A stretch of DNA of 64,000 nt from Opitutia bacterium (GTDB lineage: Bacteria > Verrucomicrobiota > Verrucomicrobiia > Opitutales > Opitutaceae): positions 1 through 64,000 of the forward strand of contig CANJIU010000041.1 of assembly GCA_947474365.1 (NCBI GenBank), in the 5' to 3' direction. The position numbers and the translations under genes are program-made. The notes beneath the pieces were generated by a model. That model worked only from the letters and a program-made list of their open reading frames with translations. It ran no database searches and was not told where the DNA came from. Below, piece after piece: positions 36,355 through 45,810 of the stretch (position 1 is its first letter; the number at the start of each line of letters is the position of its first letter).

Positions 36355-36680
36355 CAGATGAAATCGCCCCCGCCGAAGCAAGCGGCCTGTTTGCCCGGCC
36401 ACGGCAAAAAAATGTGGCCGGCCCCACAACGAGCCGGCCACACAACACAACTTACTACTACGAACGGGGAAAACAAAACCGTCTCCACTCCGCGATGGAA
36501 CAACTTAGCGACGGACGACCGCGTTCCTGCGACGAACGGCGAGAGTATGATGTTGGAAAAGCAGGCCCATGATTCGGCAGGCATGCCTGTGAAACACGTC
36601 CGAGCGGCTAAAGTTACAGTAAACGAGCGAAGAACAGCGGCGCCCCGCGGGAAAATCCCGAACCGCCGCTCCCGCGATCG
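36355..36680. other. Intergenic region between the TonB receptor and the adaptor gene
   Basis: These 326 nt lie downstream of the receptor stop and upstream of the adaptor start on the minus strand. An AT-richer stretch near 36435-36480 may hold the promoter of the efflux genes, but I cannot fix -35/-10 boxes. Near the receptor stop an imperfect CGCGGGA/TCCCGCG stem is possible without a clear T-run. I see no gene. Confidence 0.4.
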
Positions 36681-39461
36681 TCAGAACTTGTACTTCGCCT
36701 GCACGTAAACAAAGCGCCCGATCGGATCGTAGGCGTTGATGTCGTGCGACTGGTTGCCCTCCGACGGAATCAGCGGCGGAAACTGGTTGAACACGTTGTT
36801 CACGCCGATCGTGGTCTGCAGGCCCTTCAGCATCCGGAGGCCCGTGTTGGCAAAATTGTACGAAACCTGCAGATCGAACGAGTGATAGCGACCCACCCGA
36901 TAGGGCGTCGGGTTCGTGAGGTCATCGAGGCTCGGCACATAGGTGTGGGCCACCCCGATGTTCCAGCTTTTTTGGGTCCAATCCACCCGATTGTTCAGCC
37001 GATAACGCGCAAAGACTCCCGAGCTGCTGGTGCCGCGGGCAAAAAACCCATCCTGATAGCCGACCGGCGCGGAGGTCGGAAGCGTCTGGACCACATAGTT
37101 GCGGAGAAACGTCCCGGCGGTGGCGAAATGAAGCCGACCCCACCCTTGCAGGTCGCGGCGATAGTCCGCCTTCAGATCGAGGCCATCCTGCCAATAACCC
37201 GCGACGTTCACGTTCGCATTTGAAATCCAGACCTCATCGGACGGCCGGAGGCTCATCTGGCCCGGCGCCGAAATCGGCGTCCCGTCGGTGAAGTGAGTTT
37301 CACCCGCGACGCTGGTCGCCAGGCGCACGGCCGACGCATAGCTGGAACGCGACCCGAGGCGCTCGACGTCGTTGACGATCGTTGTCGTGGGCACCGCAGC
37401 AATCAGGTCACGCTCGTCGATATTGAACCAGTCCGCTGAAACGGAAAAGCCCTTCAGCGCCTTGGGTGACCAGACGACGCCGGCCGACCAGTTGCGGGAC
37501 TGCGACGGATTCAGTCGGGCGTTCGAGCCGGTCTGCGAGCGATATTGACGGTTGCCCGTCGTCACGTTGAGGGAATTGCCGCTGCTGTCGTAACGCGTGA
37601 TATTGATCGAGCTCGTGAAACCCACCTGCAGCGGCCCGTAGAGTTCGAAAAGCGTCGGCGCCACGAACGACTCCGAATAAGTGCCGCGAAACGCCAGCTC
37701 ATCGTCAAAGGGCAGGTAACGGAGCGAGTACTTCGGCGTGGTCGGATCGGACGTCGTGCTGTACTTGTCGTAGCGACCTGCGACGGAGAGCTCAAGGAGG
37801 TGGATCCCGCACACGGCATTTTTCCCGCCAAAGACCGGGACGCGCACCTCCGCATAATAGCCGTCGATGTTCGACTTCGCGTTGAACGGCTGGCGCGGCG
37901 TCGCCTGCAGCCACCCGCCCGTCTGGTCGAGACGGTCGTTGGTGAAGTCCAGCTCCTCCCAGGTGAATCCGGCACCGACGCCCAGCTGCAACGGACCGGC
38001 GGGCAGTTGAAAAAGCTCACCGTTGACCCGCACATCGAGCGTGCGGAGGGAACTCATGAAGTCGCGCACCTGTGTGCCCAGCATGCTTTGGAGCACGCCG
38101 GGAGCCTGATTACGGGCAAACGGATTGTAGGCTCCCGAGTTGGCGAGCTCCGTGTACTTGGCGCCGTCGATCAGGTTGCGATTCCGGTAATGGTGATTCG
38201 TGCGGTTGAAATTGCCCGCCGCCTCGTAGTTCCAGCCGTTGCCCAGCTCGCCCCGGACACCGACCACTCCCCGCAGGCTCGTCGATTCGTTGGCATAGAT
38301 ACGCGGAAACGCCAGGAACCGGTTCCGCGCCGTCACTGCGACGTCGAACGGGTTGAACGGATTGTTGGCGGCCACCGTGCCCGACACCGGCTGGGCGTTC
38401 AACACGGACTCCGTTTCGTTGAGCGAGTAGATAAAGTCACCGAAAAGCGTCGTGGTCCCGGTCAGCCGGTGCTCGATCGCGGCGGTGACGCTGCGGCGTT
38501 CCGCGTTGGCGAGCAGCGTTGGGTAGGCCGCGAGATCGAGAAACTGGGAAACCTGATCCTGCGTGAGCGGGCCGCGGTAGATTCCCTGGGTGGCCAGCTG
38601 TGCCGGCGTCAGATCAAGGTTGAGCGCCGGGGCGTTGGCCGCCGGGTTGAGGTAGTAGTAGTCATTTCCAATGCTGACCGAGCCAGCAAATGTCGGCGTC
38701 CGGAACAGACCCGTGGAATAGGCGCGCTCGTTTTGAATCAGCGGGTCGCTGCTCTTCCACTCGGTTGTGACCGTGAGGCTCGTCTTGTCGGAACTCGCCC
38801 CAAAGACCCCGTAATAGCTCCGGTTCGCCCAATGCCCCTTGTTGGTGCTGAACCCGTAGGAGCCGCCGGTCTCGGCCCCGTTGTAGTTCGTCTTGAGAAT
38901 GATGTTCACGACGCCGGAGACCGCATCCGAGCCGTAGGTCGCCGAGGCGCCGTCGGACAAAATCTCCACCCGTTCGACGGCCGCGAGGGGAATCACACTG
39001 ACATCGACAAAGGCGATGCCCCCGGTGGTCAGCACCGGAGAAAGCGCCGCGCGCCGCCCGTTGATCAGGACCAGCGTCGAACGATTGCGCAGGGCAAGTC
39101 CGGAACCTCCATTGGAGTCGCCCGAGTTGGTGTTGGCCACGTCCGATCCGAGGTTGTTCGCCCCGTAAAACGCGGGCTGGCTCTTGCGTAACACGTCGAT
39201 GAGATCGGTGCTGACTCCGGTGTGCGCAATGTCGGCGGCGCCAATGACGGTGACCGGACTCGCGGCGGCTCCGGCGGCGATGGGAATCAGGGATCCCGTG
39301 ACGACGAAGCGCTCCAGCGAGACCGCGTCCTCGGCGCCGGTCCGGGCTGCGCCGGGCGCCGTCTGGGCAAGGGCCGCCGCCGCCAACAGTGAAACACCGC
39401 AACCGGCGACAACCGCTCCGCCCGACAATTTCCAGAGCAAGGAAGATAGGATGGATTTCAT
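36681..39461 (-). CDS. TonB-dependent outer-membrane receptor
   Basis: The 926-residue protein has a long signal peptide (about residues 1-33, ending ALAQT) and a TonB-box-like SLERFVVTGSLIPIAAG. The plug (about 60-200; VTVIGAADIAHTGVSTDLID, LVLINGRRAAL, VERVEILSDGASATYGSDAV) is followed by a barrel ending FVYVQAKYKF. It is of the TonB receptor subtype with VxxINGRR and YGSDAVSG motifs, different from the three other receptors in the window, which have the SLAGSRLN- or regulatory-domain types. It lies upstream of the efflux genes, but a 326-nt gap argues against a tight operon. Ligand unknown. Confidence 0.88.
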   Translation of the reverse strand: MKSILSSLLWKLSGGAVVAGCGVSLLAAAALAQTAPGAARTGAEDAVSLERFVVTGSLIPIAAGAAASPVTVIGAADIAHTGVSTDLIDVLRKSQPAFYGANNLGSDVANTNSGDSNGGSGLALRNRSTLVLINGRRAALSPVLTTGGIAFVDVSVIPLAAVERVEILSDGASATYGSDAVSGVVNIILKTNYNGAETGGSYGFSTNKGHWANRSYYGVFGASSDKTSLTVTTEWKSSDPLIQNERAYSTGLFRTPTFAGSVSIGNDYYYLNPAANAPALNLDLTPAQLATQGIYRGPLTQDQVSQFLDLAAYPTLLANAERRSVTAAIEHRLTGTTTLFGDFIYSLNETESVLNAQPVSGTVAANNPFNPFDVAVTARNRFLAFPRIYANESTSLRGVVGVRGELGNGWNYEAAGNFNRTNHHYRNRNLIDGAKYTELANSGAYNPFARNQAPGVLQSMLGTQVRDFMSSLRTLDVRVNGELFQLPAGPLQLGVGAGFTWEELDFTNDRLDQTGGWLQATPRQPFNAKSNIDGYYAEVRVPVFGGKNAVCGIHLLELSVAGRYDKYSTTSDPTTPKYSLRYLPFDDELAFRGTYSESFVAPTLFELYGPLQVGFTSSINITRYDSSGNSLNVTTGNRQYRSQTGSNARLNPSQSRNWSAGVVWSPKALKGFSVSADWFNIDERDLIAAVPTTTIVNDVERLGSRSSYASAVRLATSVAGETHFTDGTPISAPGQMSLRPSDEVWISNANVNVAGYWQDGLDLKADYRRDLQGWGRLHFATAGTFLRNYVVQTLPTSAPVGYQDGFFARGTSSSGVFARYRLNNRVDWTQKSWNIGVAHTYVPSLDDLTNPTPYRVGRYHSFDLQVSYNFANTGLRMLKGLQTTIGVNNVFNQFPPLIPSEGNQSHDINAYDPIGRFVYVQAKYKF

Positions 39462-39683
39462 GACGTGTAGTTAGGCCGGCACTACCCCGGGCCGCTCAAC
39501 GGCATTGCGACCAAGCACCCCTGCCGTGCGACGGACGCTCGACCAACCGCGACAAATTCCGCGGGCACCGGAGCGCCCAGCAGCGGTCGGACGGCGACGG
39601 ATGTCTCCTCCGGTACGCCGAACGCCGGACTCCCAGCACAGCCTCCGGTTCTGGATCCGGGCACAGCGCACGCTCCGGAAGAA

Positions 39684-40427
39684 TCACGACCGGGCGGGCG
39701 ACTCCCCTGCCGCGCGACCACGGGGACCGCCGCGGTCCGCCATCACCACGGGCGTTTCTACCGCACCGTCGAGCGACAGCGTTCGCACCGACACCACCCG
39801 CGACCCGGCAATCAGGCGGGCCAGGTTGAGCGGGCTGGCTCCCACGTCGCTGCGGACGATCCTTCGCTCATCGGGGCAGACCGGGTCGATTACCTCGACC
39901 TGTCCGTCTGTTTCATACGCGAGCACGGTATGTCCCAACCGCCCCGCGGGAGTGTCCAGGTAATAGGAAACCAGGCGCGGCCTGGTGGCCGGCATTCCCG
40001 TCGGAAGCCGTCCGCGCCAGAGGGAGACACTCTCGATGAAGCATCCGTTGCGCAGCCGTGCGCCTCCCCGGGAGGGCGCCGGCGATGGTGACGTGACCTC
40101 CGACCAGCGGAGGAAACCGCGATCGATGTCCCGAAGCAACGGCCCAAAGTCCGCCTTCTCCTCCTCAACCCGATCGCGATGGAGCGAGAAACTCTGGGTC
40201 CCGTCGGAATCCGTGTAGAACCAGAGCACGCCGCAAAGTTCAAACACCAGGGCGTGCACGACCCGGGGATAACGGCCCAACCGGGAGTCGTTTTCGATGC
40301 GGATGATTTTTGACCAGACCGCAGGTCCGAGCAGCGACCGGGCGTGCGCGGCATTTTCCAAGGAAGTTTGCGCGTGGAGTGGAATCGCCCCGAGCAGGAG
40401 AAACAACAGGATCGAGAAACGCGGCAT
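39684..40427 (-). CDS. Exported protein of unknown function
   Basis: The 247-residue protein has a signal peptide (about residues 1-20, LLFLLLGAIPLHAQ). The mature part contains RYPRVVHALVFELCGVLWFY and TDSDGTQSFSLHRDRVEEEK, and later PAGRLGHTVLAYETDGQVEV IDP. The pattern of a Cys in FELCGVLWF with a His in GHTVLAY and an Asp in VIDP could suggest a transglutaminase-like or cysteine-protease-like fold. I do not assign it. The C-terminus is Arg/Gly-rich. It follows the response-regulator gene by about 110 nt on the same strand. Confidence 0.65.
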   Translation of the reverse strand: MPRFSILLFLLLGAIPLHAQTSLENAAHARSLLGPAVWSKIIRIENDSRLGRYPRVVHALVFELCGVLWFYTDSDGTQSFSLHRDRVEEEKADFGPLLRDIDRGFLRWSEVTSPSPAPSRGGARLRNGCFIESVSLWRGRLPTGMPATRPRLVSYYLDTPAGRLGHTVLAYETDGQVEVIDPVCPDERRIVRSDVGASPLNLARLIAGSRVVSVRTLSLDGAVETPVVMADRGGPRGRAAGESPARS

Positions 40428-40538
40428 GCCTCCACTACACCGCCTCCGCGCCGGAGTTTTCGGAATGCGACGAACCCCGGAAAATTCGCGGCAGGCGCCC
40501 CCGCGGCCGCGGCGGCCGTATCCACCGCTCCCCTGCGC

Positions 40539-41378
40539 CTAAAGCGCCTGCTTCAACAGCACGGCGATCCGTTCATGATAGCCGCGGCTGAGTTTCAACT
40601 TGGTTCCGTCCTGGAGGATCACGGCGTATTCGCCCGCAAACGAAGGGCTGAGTTTGCGCAGCCGATCGATGTTCACGATGGTCGAGCGGTGGATGCGGAT
40701 GAACCGCTTCGGATCAAGTCTCGCTTCCAGCCGCGCCATCGTCTCGCGCATCAGGTGCGAGCGCCCGGCGACATGAAACTTCATGTAGTCGCCTTCGGCC
40801 TCAATCCAGTCGATCTCGTCGGCCTTTAGGAAAAAAATCTCCCCCGACGATTTCACCAGGATGCGGTCGCCGGACTTGTCCTCCGGCGCTGCGGACGCCG
40901 GACCCCGGGTGTGCCGCAGGTAGTCGAGCAGCTGGGTCAGCCGATCGTTGACCTGATCCGCCTGCCGACGGCGGATTTCCTCCCGCGCGCGGCGCAGGGC
41001 CGCGAAAAACCGCGCGTCATCAAACGGTTTGAGCAGGTAATCGACCGCGCTCACCTCAAACGCCCGCAGCGCGTGTTCATCGTAGGCCGTCACAAAAATC
41101 ACCGCCGGTACCGTCGCTGCGTCGAGCTCGGCCAATGCCTCGAAGCCGTCCGCTCCCGGCATCTGCACATCGAGAAACGCCAGGTCCGGTTTCTCCCGCC
41201 GAATCAACTCCACCGCTTCAAGCCCTGTCGCGGCTTCACCCACGACGTCGACGCCACCCTCGCGGTCCAGCAGGAGCCGGACGCCGCGGCGCGCCGCCGG
41301 CTCGTCGTCCACGATGACGGCGCGAAGGCGCGCGGCGGTTGCGACTGGTGACAAGGGGGAGGCGGCGTCGAAGTTCAT
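40539..41378 (-). CDS. LytTR-family response regulator
   Basis: The 279-residue protein has a receiver domain (about residues 18-140; VIVDDEPAARRGVRLLLDRE, phosphorylation site Asp70 in LAFLDVQMPGADGFEAL, Lys in YLLKPFDDARF). It ends in a LytTR DNA-binding domain (about 170-279; IDWIEAEGDYMKFHVAGRSH, RFIRIHRSTIVNIDRL). It controls transcription after phosphorylation by the kinase encoded just upstream; their genes overlap by 4 nt (41375-41378). Confidence 0.9.
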   Translation of the reverse strand: MNFDAASPLSPVATAARLRAVIVDDEPAARRGVRLLLDREGGVDVVGEAATGLEAVELIRREKPDLAFLDVQMPGADGFEALAELDAATVPAVIFVTAYDEHALRAFEVSAVDYLLKPFDDARFFAALRRAREEIRRRQADQVNDRLTQLLDYLRHTRGPASAAPEDKSGDRILVKSSGEIFFLKADEIDWIEAEGDYMKFHVAGRSHLMRETMARLEARLDPKRFIRIHRSTIVNIDRLRKLSPSFAGEYAVILQDGTKLKLSRGYHERIAVLLKQAL

Positions 41379-42466
41379 GGGCGGCAGGGAAGAACAATTT
41401 GAACGGAGACGCCGCGGCCGGATTCGCTGCGCAACGTGAGCTGACCGTGGGCACCGTAAATCTTGGCCATCCGCTCGCGGGTGTTGGTCAGGCCCACGCC
41501 TTCCTTGGCGCGTTTCGTCCCGTCGCCCAAACCGGGCCCGTCATCGCACACCTCCAGATGCAGACGGCCGTCTTCCACCCGCCCCTTCACCCCGACCCGT
41601 CCGGGGCCGGACTTGGGCGCGATGCCGTGCAGAATCGCATTCTCGACCAACGGCTGCAGCAGCAGATTGGGAATTCGCATCTCCATCGCCGCGGGCTCAA
41701 TCGTGATGTCGACACTCAACCGGTCGGAAAACCGCACTTTCTGGATGTCGATGTACCGCTCCAGAAAATCCATCTCCTGCCGCAACGTCACCTCGTGCGC
41801 ACGCGTGTGATCGAGGGTCATCCGCAGAAGCGAACTGAGCCGGGCGATCAGGTTTACCGCCTCGTCGTTCTTGTTTTCACGAATCAAGACCGAGATCGTG
41901 TTGAGCGTGTTGAACAGGAAGTGCGGCCGCAGCTGTTCGCGCAGCGCCTTGAGTTCAGTCTCGATCAGGCGCGACTCCAGCTGGGCCGCCTTGAGTTCCT
42001 CGCGCTTGTACCGCCGGTGGATTTCGAGGCCGTGGCCGAACGCGAGGACGCCCCAATAGAAGGCCATGTCGATCAGGTTCCGCCCCCAAAAACCGTTCAG
42101 CGCCATGGTCCAAAAATCAGACCAACGCTCATCGCTGAAGATGATCCACGAAAACGTCCGCCCGAGGTAAAATGTCGCCATCACCAGGAAGCTCATGGCG
42201 AAATGAAATCCCACGCCTCCCACCCACCCTCCCCGGCGCAGGGGCATTTTTCGGTGCAGGCTTAAAATCAGCGGGGCCATCGCCGCCCACATCGCCACGC
42301 GGCCAAATTGCGGAATCGAGACGTCGATGAAATCGAAGCGCCCCATTTCCTTCTGGGCCCGAAAATTCAGGAAGACCTCGATCGACAGGACAAATCCCAG
42401 GAAAGCCCAGCCGGCGACGACGACGGCGTAGCGGATCCAGCGGTTTTCCATGGTGCCGGCGTTCAT
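41375..42466 (-). CDS. LytS/YesM-type sensor histidine kinase
   Basis: The start is put at the ATG at 42466 (363 residues; an ATG at 42451 is possible), because the upstream frame is Arg-rich without features. Four predicted transmembrane helices span about residues 10-150. A coiled-coil linker (REELKAAQLESRLIETELKA) leads to the His_kinase domain with phospho-acceptor His in LRPHFLFNTLNTISVL. The ATPase follows (LLLQPLVENAILHGIAPKSG, CDDGPGLGDG). No extracellular sensor domain is evident, so the signal is probably sensed in the membrane. It overlaps the response-regulator gene (ATGA). Confidence 0.88.
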   Translation of the reverse strand: MNAGTMENRWIRYAVVVAGWAFLGFVLSIEVFLNFRAQKEMGRFDFIDVSIPQFGRVAMWAAMAPLILSLHRKMPLRRGGWVGGVGFHFAMSFLVMATFYLGRTFSWIIFSDERWSDFWTMALNGFWGRNLIDMAFYWGVLAFGHGLEIHRRYKREELKAAQLESRLIETELKALREQLRPHFLFNTLNTISVLIRENKNDEAVNLIARLSSLLRMTLDHTRAHEVTLRQEMDFLERYIDIQKVRFSDRLSVDITIEPAAMEMRIPNLLLQPLVENAILHGIAPKSGPGRVGVKGRVEDGRLHLEVCDDGPGLGDGTKRAKEGVGLTNTRERMAKIYGAHGQLTLRSESGRGVSVQIVLPCRP

Positions 42467-42559
42467 CCGCCCGTCTTCGGCACGATTCAAGCGGATAAAA
42501 CCACACTTGCGACGAACCGACGTTTTTCTGCGACGAATCACCGATTCTGCCGGCCAAAC

Positions 42560-43534
42560 CTATCGCCGCCCGAACCGGCCCACATCGATCTCGGCGTCGA
42601 ACGGCGCGCCTTTCGTGAGGTGGTCCACCCACTGCCGGGCGAGGAGCGGAGCCCACAGCGCGCCCTTTGAGCCAAGCGCGTTGACGATGCCCCACCCGGA
42701 TTTCTCCGGATGCCGCCCCGCCACCGGACGCTTGTCGGGCAGATTCCCCCTCACCCCGGACCGATGCCCGACAACGCGGAACGGCCGATCGCCCAGCAAC
42801 CCGCGCGCACTCGCCTCCAAGGTTGCGCGCGCGACCGGGTTCGGGTCCGCATCCTGCTGCCCCGGTTGATGGGTGGCGCCCACCCAGGCAACCCCCTCTC
42901 CCACCGGGACGACCCAATGCCGGCGGTTCAGCACGACATCGGGCACCAGTCCGTCGACAGCCAGTTCCAGGATATCCCCCTTGGAAAACTCCCACGGCAC
43001 AAAACCAAACTCAACCAGCCGCGTCACCGCCGCACCGGTGCAATCGATCACCAAGGCGCCCGCTGGTTCGTCGCCGCCCTTGACCCAACGTCCGTCACGC
43101 TCCCAGCGCGCCCGGGCCACCGCCACAAGCCGCGGCAGATCCACGCGCGCGCCGCCTTGAATCCAAAAACCCGATTCATCCACCTCGCCGCCATACGGCG
43201 CAAGCTCACCCTGGCTCCACTTCCGGGCAAACACCTCCCGCTCCCGATCGTCCGCGAAGAACCGTCGCACCCGCATGTCGCGCCACAACGGGACCGACAG
43301 CACCTCCTCCAACTCGCGAAACACCGTGCGTGCGGCCGGCAACAGCGTGTCGATCCGCCAGCTCTTCACCAAGCGCCGGCCCGTGACCGGGTTGATGATT
43401 CCCGCCGCCGCCGCCGTCGCCATCGGCGCCTGCCCCCCGTCGGTGATCGCAAACGCAATGCCCGCGCGTTCGAATTCCCACGCCAACAAGGTGCCGGCCA
43501 GGCCCTGCCCCACGATGAGGATCTCAGGGCGCAT
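42560..43534 (-). CDS. FAD-dependent oxidoreductase (DAO family)
   Basis: The 324-residue protein starts with a dinucleotide-binding motif (ILIVGQGLAGTLLAWEFERA). DAO-family features are GIINPVTGRRLVKSW, VIDCTGA, WVVPVGEGVAWVGATHQPG and RSGVRGNLPDKRPVAGRHPE. It resembles glycine/D-amino acid oxidases and the C-terminal oxidase domain of MnmC; the latter modifies tRNA wobble uridine. Being monofunctional and short, the substrate is not determined by sequence. It is 25 nt upstream of the PIG-L gene (same strand, reading order PIG-L then this gene). Confidence 0.78.
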   Translation of the reverse strand: MRPEILIVGQGLAGTLLAWEFERAGIAFAITDGGQAPMATAAAAGIINPVTGRRLVKSWRIDTLLPAARTVFRELEEVLSVPLWRDMRVRRFFADDREREVFARKWSQGELAPYGGEVDESGFWIQGGARVDLPRLVAVARARWERDGRWVKGGDEPAGALVIDCTGAAVTRLVEFGFVPWEFSKGDILELAVDGLVPDVVLNRRHWVVPVGEGVAWVGATHQPGQQDADPNPVARATLEASARGLLGDRPFRVVGHRSGVRGNLPDKRPVAGRHPEKSGWGIVNALGSKGALWAPLLARQWVDHLTKGAPFDAEIDVGRFGRR

Positions 43535-43558
43535 GACCGGCGGAAACGCGGACAGCGT

Positions 43559-44410
43559 TCACGCGAACTTCGCCAATCGCGCCGCGACGTCCTGCTTGAA
43601 CCGATCGATGAACCCTTGGGTGTAATCCGCCATCGACAACGACGGATCGTTCACGAGCGGGGTCAGATCGATCGCCCACGTGATGCCCTGGAACTTGTCC
43701 GTCGCATGCGAGGTGTGATACGTCGCATGCGCGATCCTCCGTCCGGCGGTGGCGAGGTCGTAGCGTTTCCCTCCCGTGATCTGGGAATCAAACACGCCGA
43801 CGAGCGCCATCGCGAGATTCGGAAACTGCCCGGCGTCGAGCACCACCTTGTCGGTGTCGAGCATCCAATCGAGATCCCGCCAGACTTCGCAGCCGAGCAC
43901 CCGCTTCGGCCGGCGGTCGGCGGGGATTTTCCGCAGCGCCGCGATGCTGTGCGCGAGCACGCCGATGTGCGTGTCGTGTTTGTCTGCCGGCTGGTGCAGG
44001 TAGACCACCTCCGCCCCGGCGGCGGAGAAGATTTCCACCAGGTCGCTCTGGACGGCGGCGTTGGACTTGTCCTTCACCGCGGAGCTCGGATGCGCCAGCT
44101 GCAGCTGGATGCTGTAGTCGCCCACCATCGCGGCCTTGCGCTGCTCCTGGCGGCGCACGTCCTGCATCTGTGCGTCCGTGTAATTCGCATACACGCCGGA
44201 ACGGGGACTGCCGGCGCCGTTGGTCACCACCACGCCGCTGAACCAGCGGTCGGCCCGGCCGAAACATTCGGCGATGCCGTGGTAGGCCATGATCTCGATG
44301 TCGTCCTGGTGCGCGGCCACGCAAAGATGCGTGGTGCGGGCGAGCGCGGCGGCGGGCGCGACGCTCGCATCGAGCACAAAAATATCGGCGGCGGGATGGG
44401 AGAATTTCAT
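43559..44410 (-). CDS. PIG-L family deacetylase
   Basis: The 283-residue protein has the zinc-site motif AHQDDIEIMAYHG (about residues 33-45), where the usual AHPDDE has Gln for Pro, and the distal His of HQPADKHDTHIGVLAH. PIG-L/LmbE enzymes remove N-acetyl groups from sugars such as GlcNAc derivatives. It overlaps the ROK-like gene by 4 nt (44407-44410), suggesting the two act on the same sugar. No signal peptide is seen, so it should act in the cytoplasm. Confidence 0.85.
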   Translation of the reverse strand: MKFSHPAADIFVLDASVAPAAALARTTHLCVAAHQDDIEIMAYHGIAECFGRADRWFSGVVVTNGAGSPRSGVYANYTDAQMQDVRRQEQRKAAMVGDYSIQLQLAHPSSAVKDKSNAAVQSDLVEIFSAAGAEVVYLHQPADKHDTHIGVLAHSIAALRKIPADRRPKRVLGCEVWRDLDWMLDTDKVVLDAGQFPNLAMALVGVFDSQITGGKRYDLATAGRRIAHATYHTSHATDKFQGITWAIDLTPLVNDPSLSMADYTQGFIDRFKQDVAARLAKFA

Positions 44411-45810
44411 CGGGAGGAAGATCGCAGGGCGGGAAGACTGGCCGCGGCGGTGGCCTGGCCGTGGCGCTTGCTTTTCTCATCGGGCGTGCAGAACCGAATC
44501 GCCTCGGCGAGCGCCGGGAATTCCGCACGCAACACCGCTCCGGCCCGCTCGATGATCACTTCGCCACCCTCGCCGGAGGTCACCCGTCCGAGGATCAGCA
44601 AGTTTCGAATTTCGTAGAACTCCGCGTAGTGCGCGATGGCGTAGCCGAAGCAAAGGCCGATGGTCTCGTAAATGGCGCGCGCGCGCGGGTCGCCGGCTTT
44701 CATCGCCGCCTGCACGGCGAGCAATTGCTCGGGCAGCGGCTGACTCGACGGAAAACCAAACCCGGCGAGGGCGGCGAGCCGCGCCACTCCCTGCTGGGAG
44801 AAATACTGCGCTCCGCAACCGCGGTCGCCCGACCACTCATCGCGCGGGCCTCCCGGTCGGTAGTCGATCGGGGCGAAAGCCAGCTCGTTGAGCCACGAGG
44901 TGATGTTGCCCGACGGCGTGACATAGCCGCCCGCCTGGCTTGTGCCCATCGACACGCCGAGCACGGCATTGTCGTTCATCTCCATCGATCCCGCGAGCGC
45001 GGTGACCTCGCCGTCGTTGACCACCTCAAACGGCACGCCCCCCCAGCGTTCCTGCAGCGTGAAGAACATGCGCCGGACATGCTGTTCGAAAAGATCCGCC
45101 GGCACGCCGCGGAAAAGCGAGGCGACCCGCACTTCGTTGTTCACATAAACCCCTGCCGCACTTCCGCCGATCGCGTCGACCCGCGGCAGATGCGCCGCCG
45201 CCCGGGTGAGCGTGTCATGCACCCCCGCGATGTGATACGCCGGGTCTTTTTGGAAATACGGGTCCCACGCGATCTCCTCGGAAAAGACCACCTTGCCGTC
45301 GATCAGGGCCGCCGCCTTGCGATCGCTGCCGCCGAGGTCAAATCCAATCCGGCAGCCGTCGAGATGACGGCCCATCGGCAGGCTCGTCTCCTTCGCCGCC
45401 GGCAAACCGTCAAACGAGGACGCCACGAGGGAAAACCGCTCGCCGAAGACTTTTTCTCCCATGAATTCGAAATCGAACGCCCGCGTCCCAGCCGGACCAT
45501 AAATTCCCCCGAGCGCCGCCGCGACCTCATCGGCCCCGGCGACCAGGACCCGGCTGCCGCCCTTCATCCAGAGGAGAAATTTCAACAGGCGCTCCGCGTA
45601 CGTGAGTGTCAGGGCCGCCGCCGGATGCGCCGCCGCCAGCACCCGGCAGTCGTGCCGGAACACCGTACCGTCGCGCCGCACCAGCACCATGGCAAACGGA
45701 CGGGCCCCGGCGTCGCGGGCCACGAGTTCACGGTACGCCCGGTTCCAGAGCGAGGCCGGCAGAAATTCGGGATCGAGTTGAGAGCGGAGTTTGGGAGTGA
45801 CGGACAGCAT
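44407..45810 (-). CDS. ROK-like sugar kinase or repressor family protein
   Basis: The 467-residue protein carries the actin-fold phosphate motif RIGFDLGGSDRKAAALIDGK (about residues 165-184). An adjacent sugar-binding segment (PFEVVNDGEVTALAGSMEMN) and a glycine-rich SMGTSQAGGYVTPSG follow, and SGDRGCGAQYFSQQG sits where ROK proteins bind zinc or sugar. About 150 residues precede the domain, with no helix-turn-helix I can see. It is longer than a typical ROK kinase (about 300). Overlap with the deacetylase gene suggests phosphorylation of an amino sugar; uncertain. Confidence 0.68.
   Translation of the reverse strand: MLSVTPKLRSQLDPEFLPASLWNRAYRELVARDAGARPFAMVLVRRDGTVFRHDCRVLAAAHPAAALTLTYAERLLKFLLWMKGGSRVLVAGADEVAAALGGIYGPAGTRAFDFEFMGEKVFGERFSLVASSFDGLPAAKETSLPMGRHLDGCRIGFDLGGSDRKAAALIDGKVVFSEEIAWDPYFQKDPAYHIAGVHDTLTRAAAHLPRVDAIGGSAAGVYVNNEVRVASLFRGVPADLFEQHVRRMFFTLQERWGGVPFEVVNDGEVTALAGSMEMNDNAVLGVSMGTSQAGGYVTPSGNITSWLNELAFAPIDYRPGGPRDEWSGDRGCGAQYFSQQGVARLAALAGFGFPSSQPLPEQLLAVQAAMKAGDPRARAIYETIGLCFGYAIAHYAEFYEIRNLLILGRVTSGEGGEVIIERAGAVLRAEFPALAEAIRFCTPDEKSKRHGQATAAASLPALRSSSR

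Noticed and set aside
35083-36708. 541-codon frame opposite the MacA-like adaptor
   Set aside because: Antisense shadow; no signal, motif or upstream translation signal.
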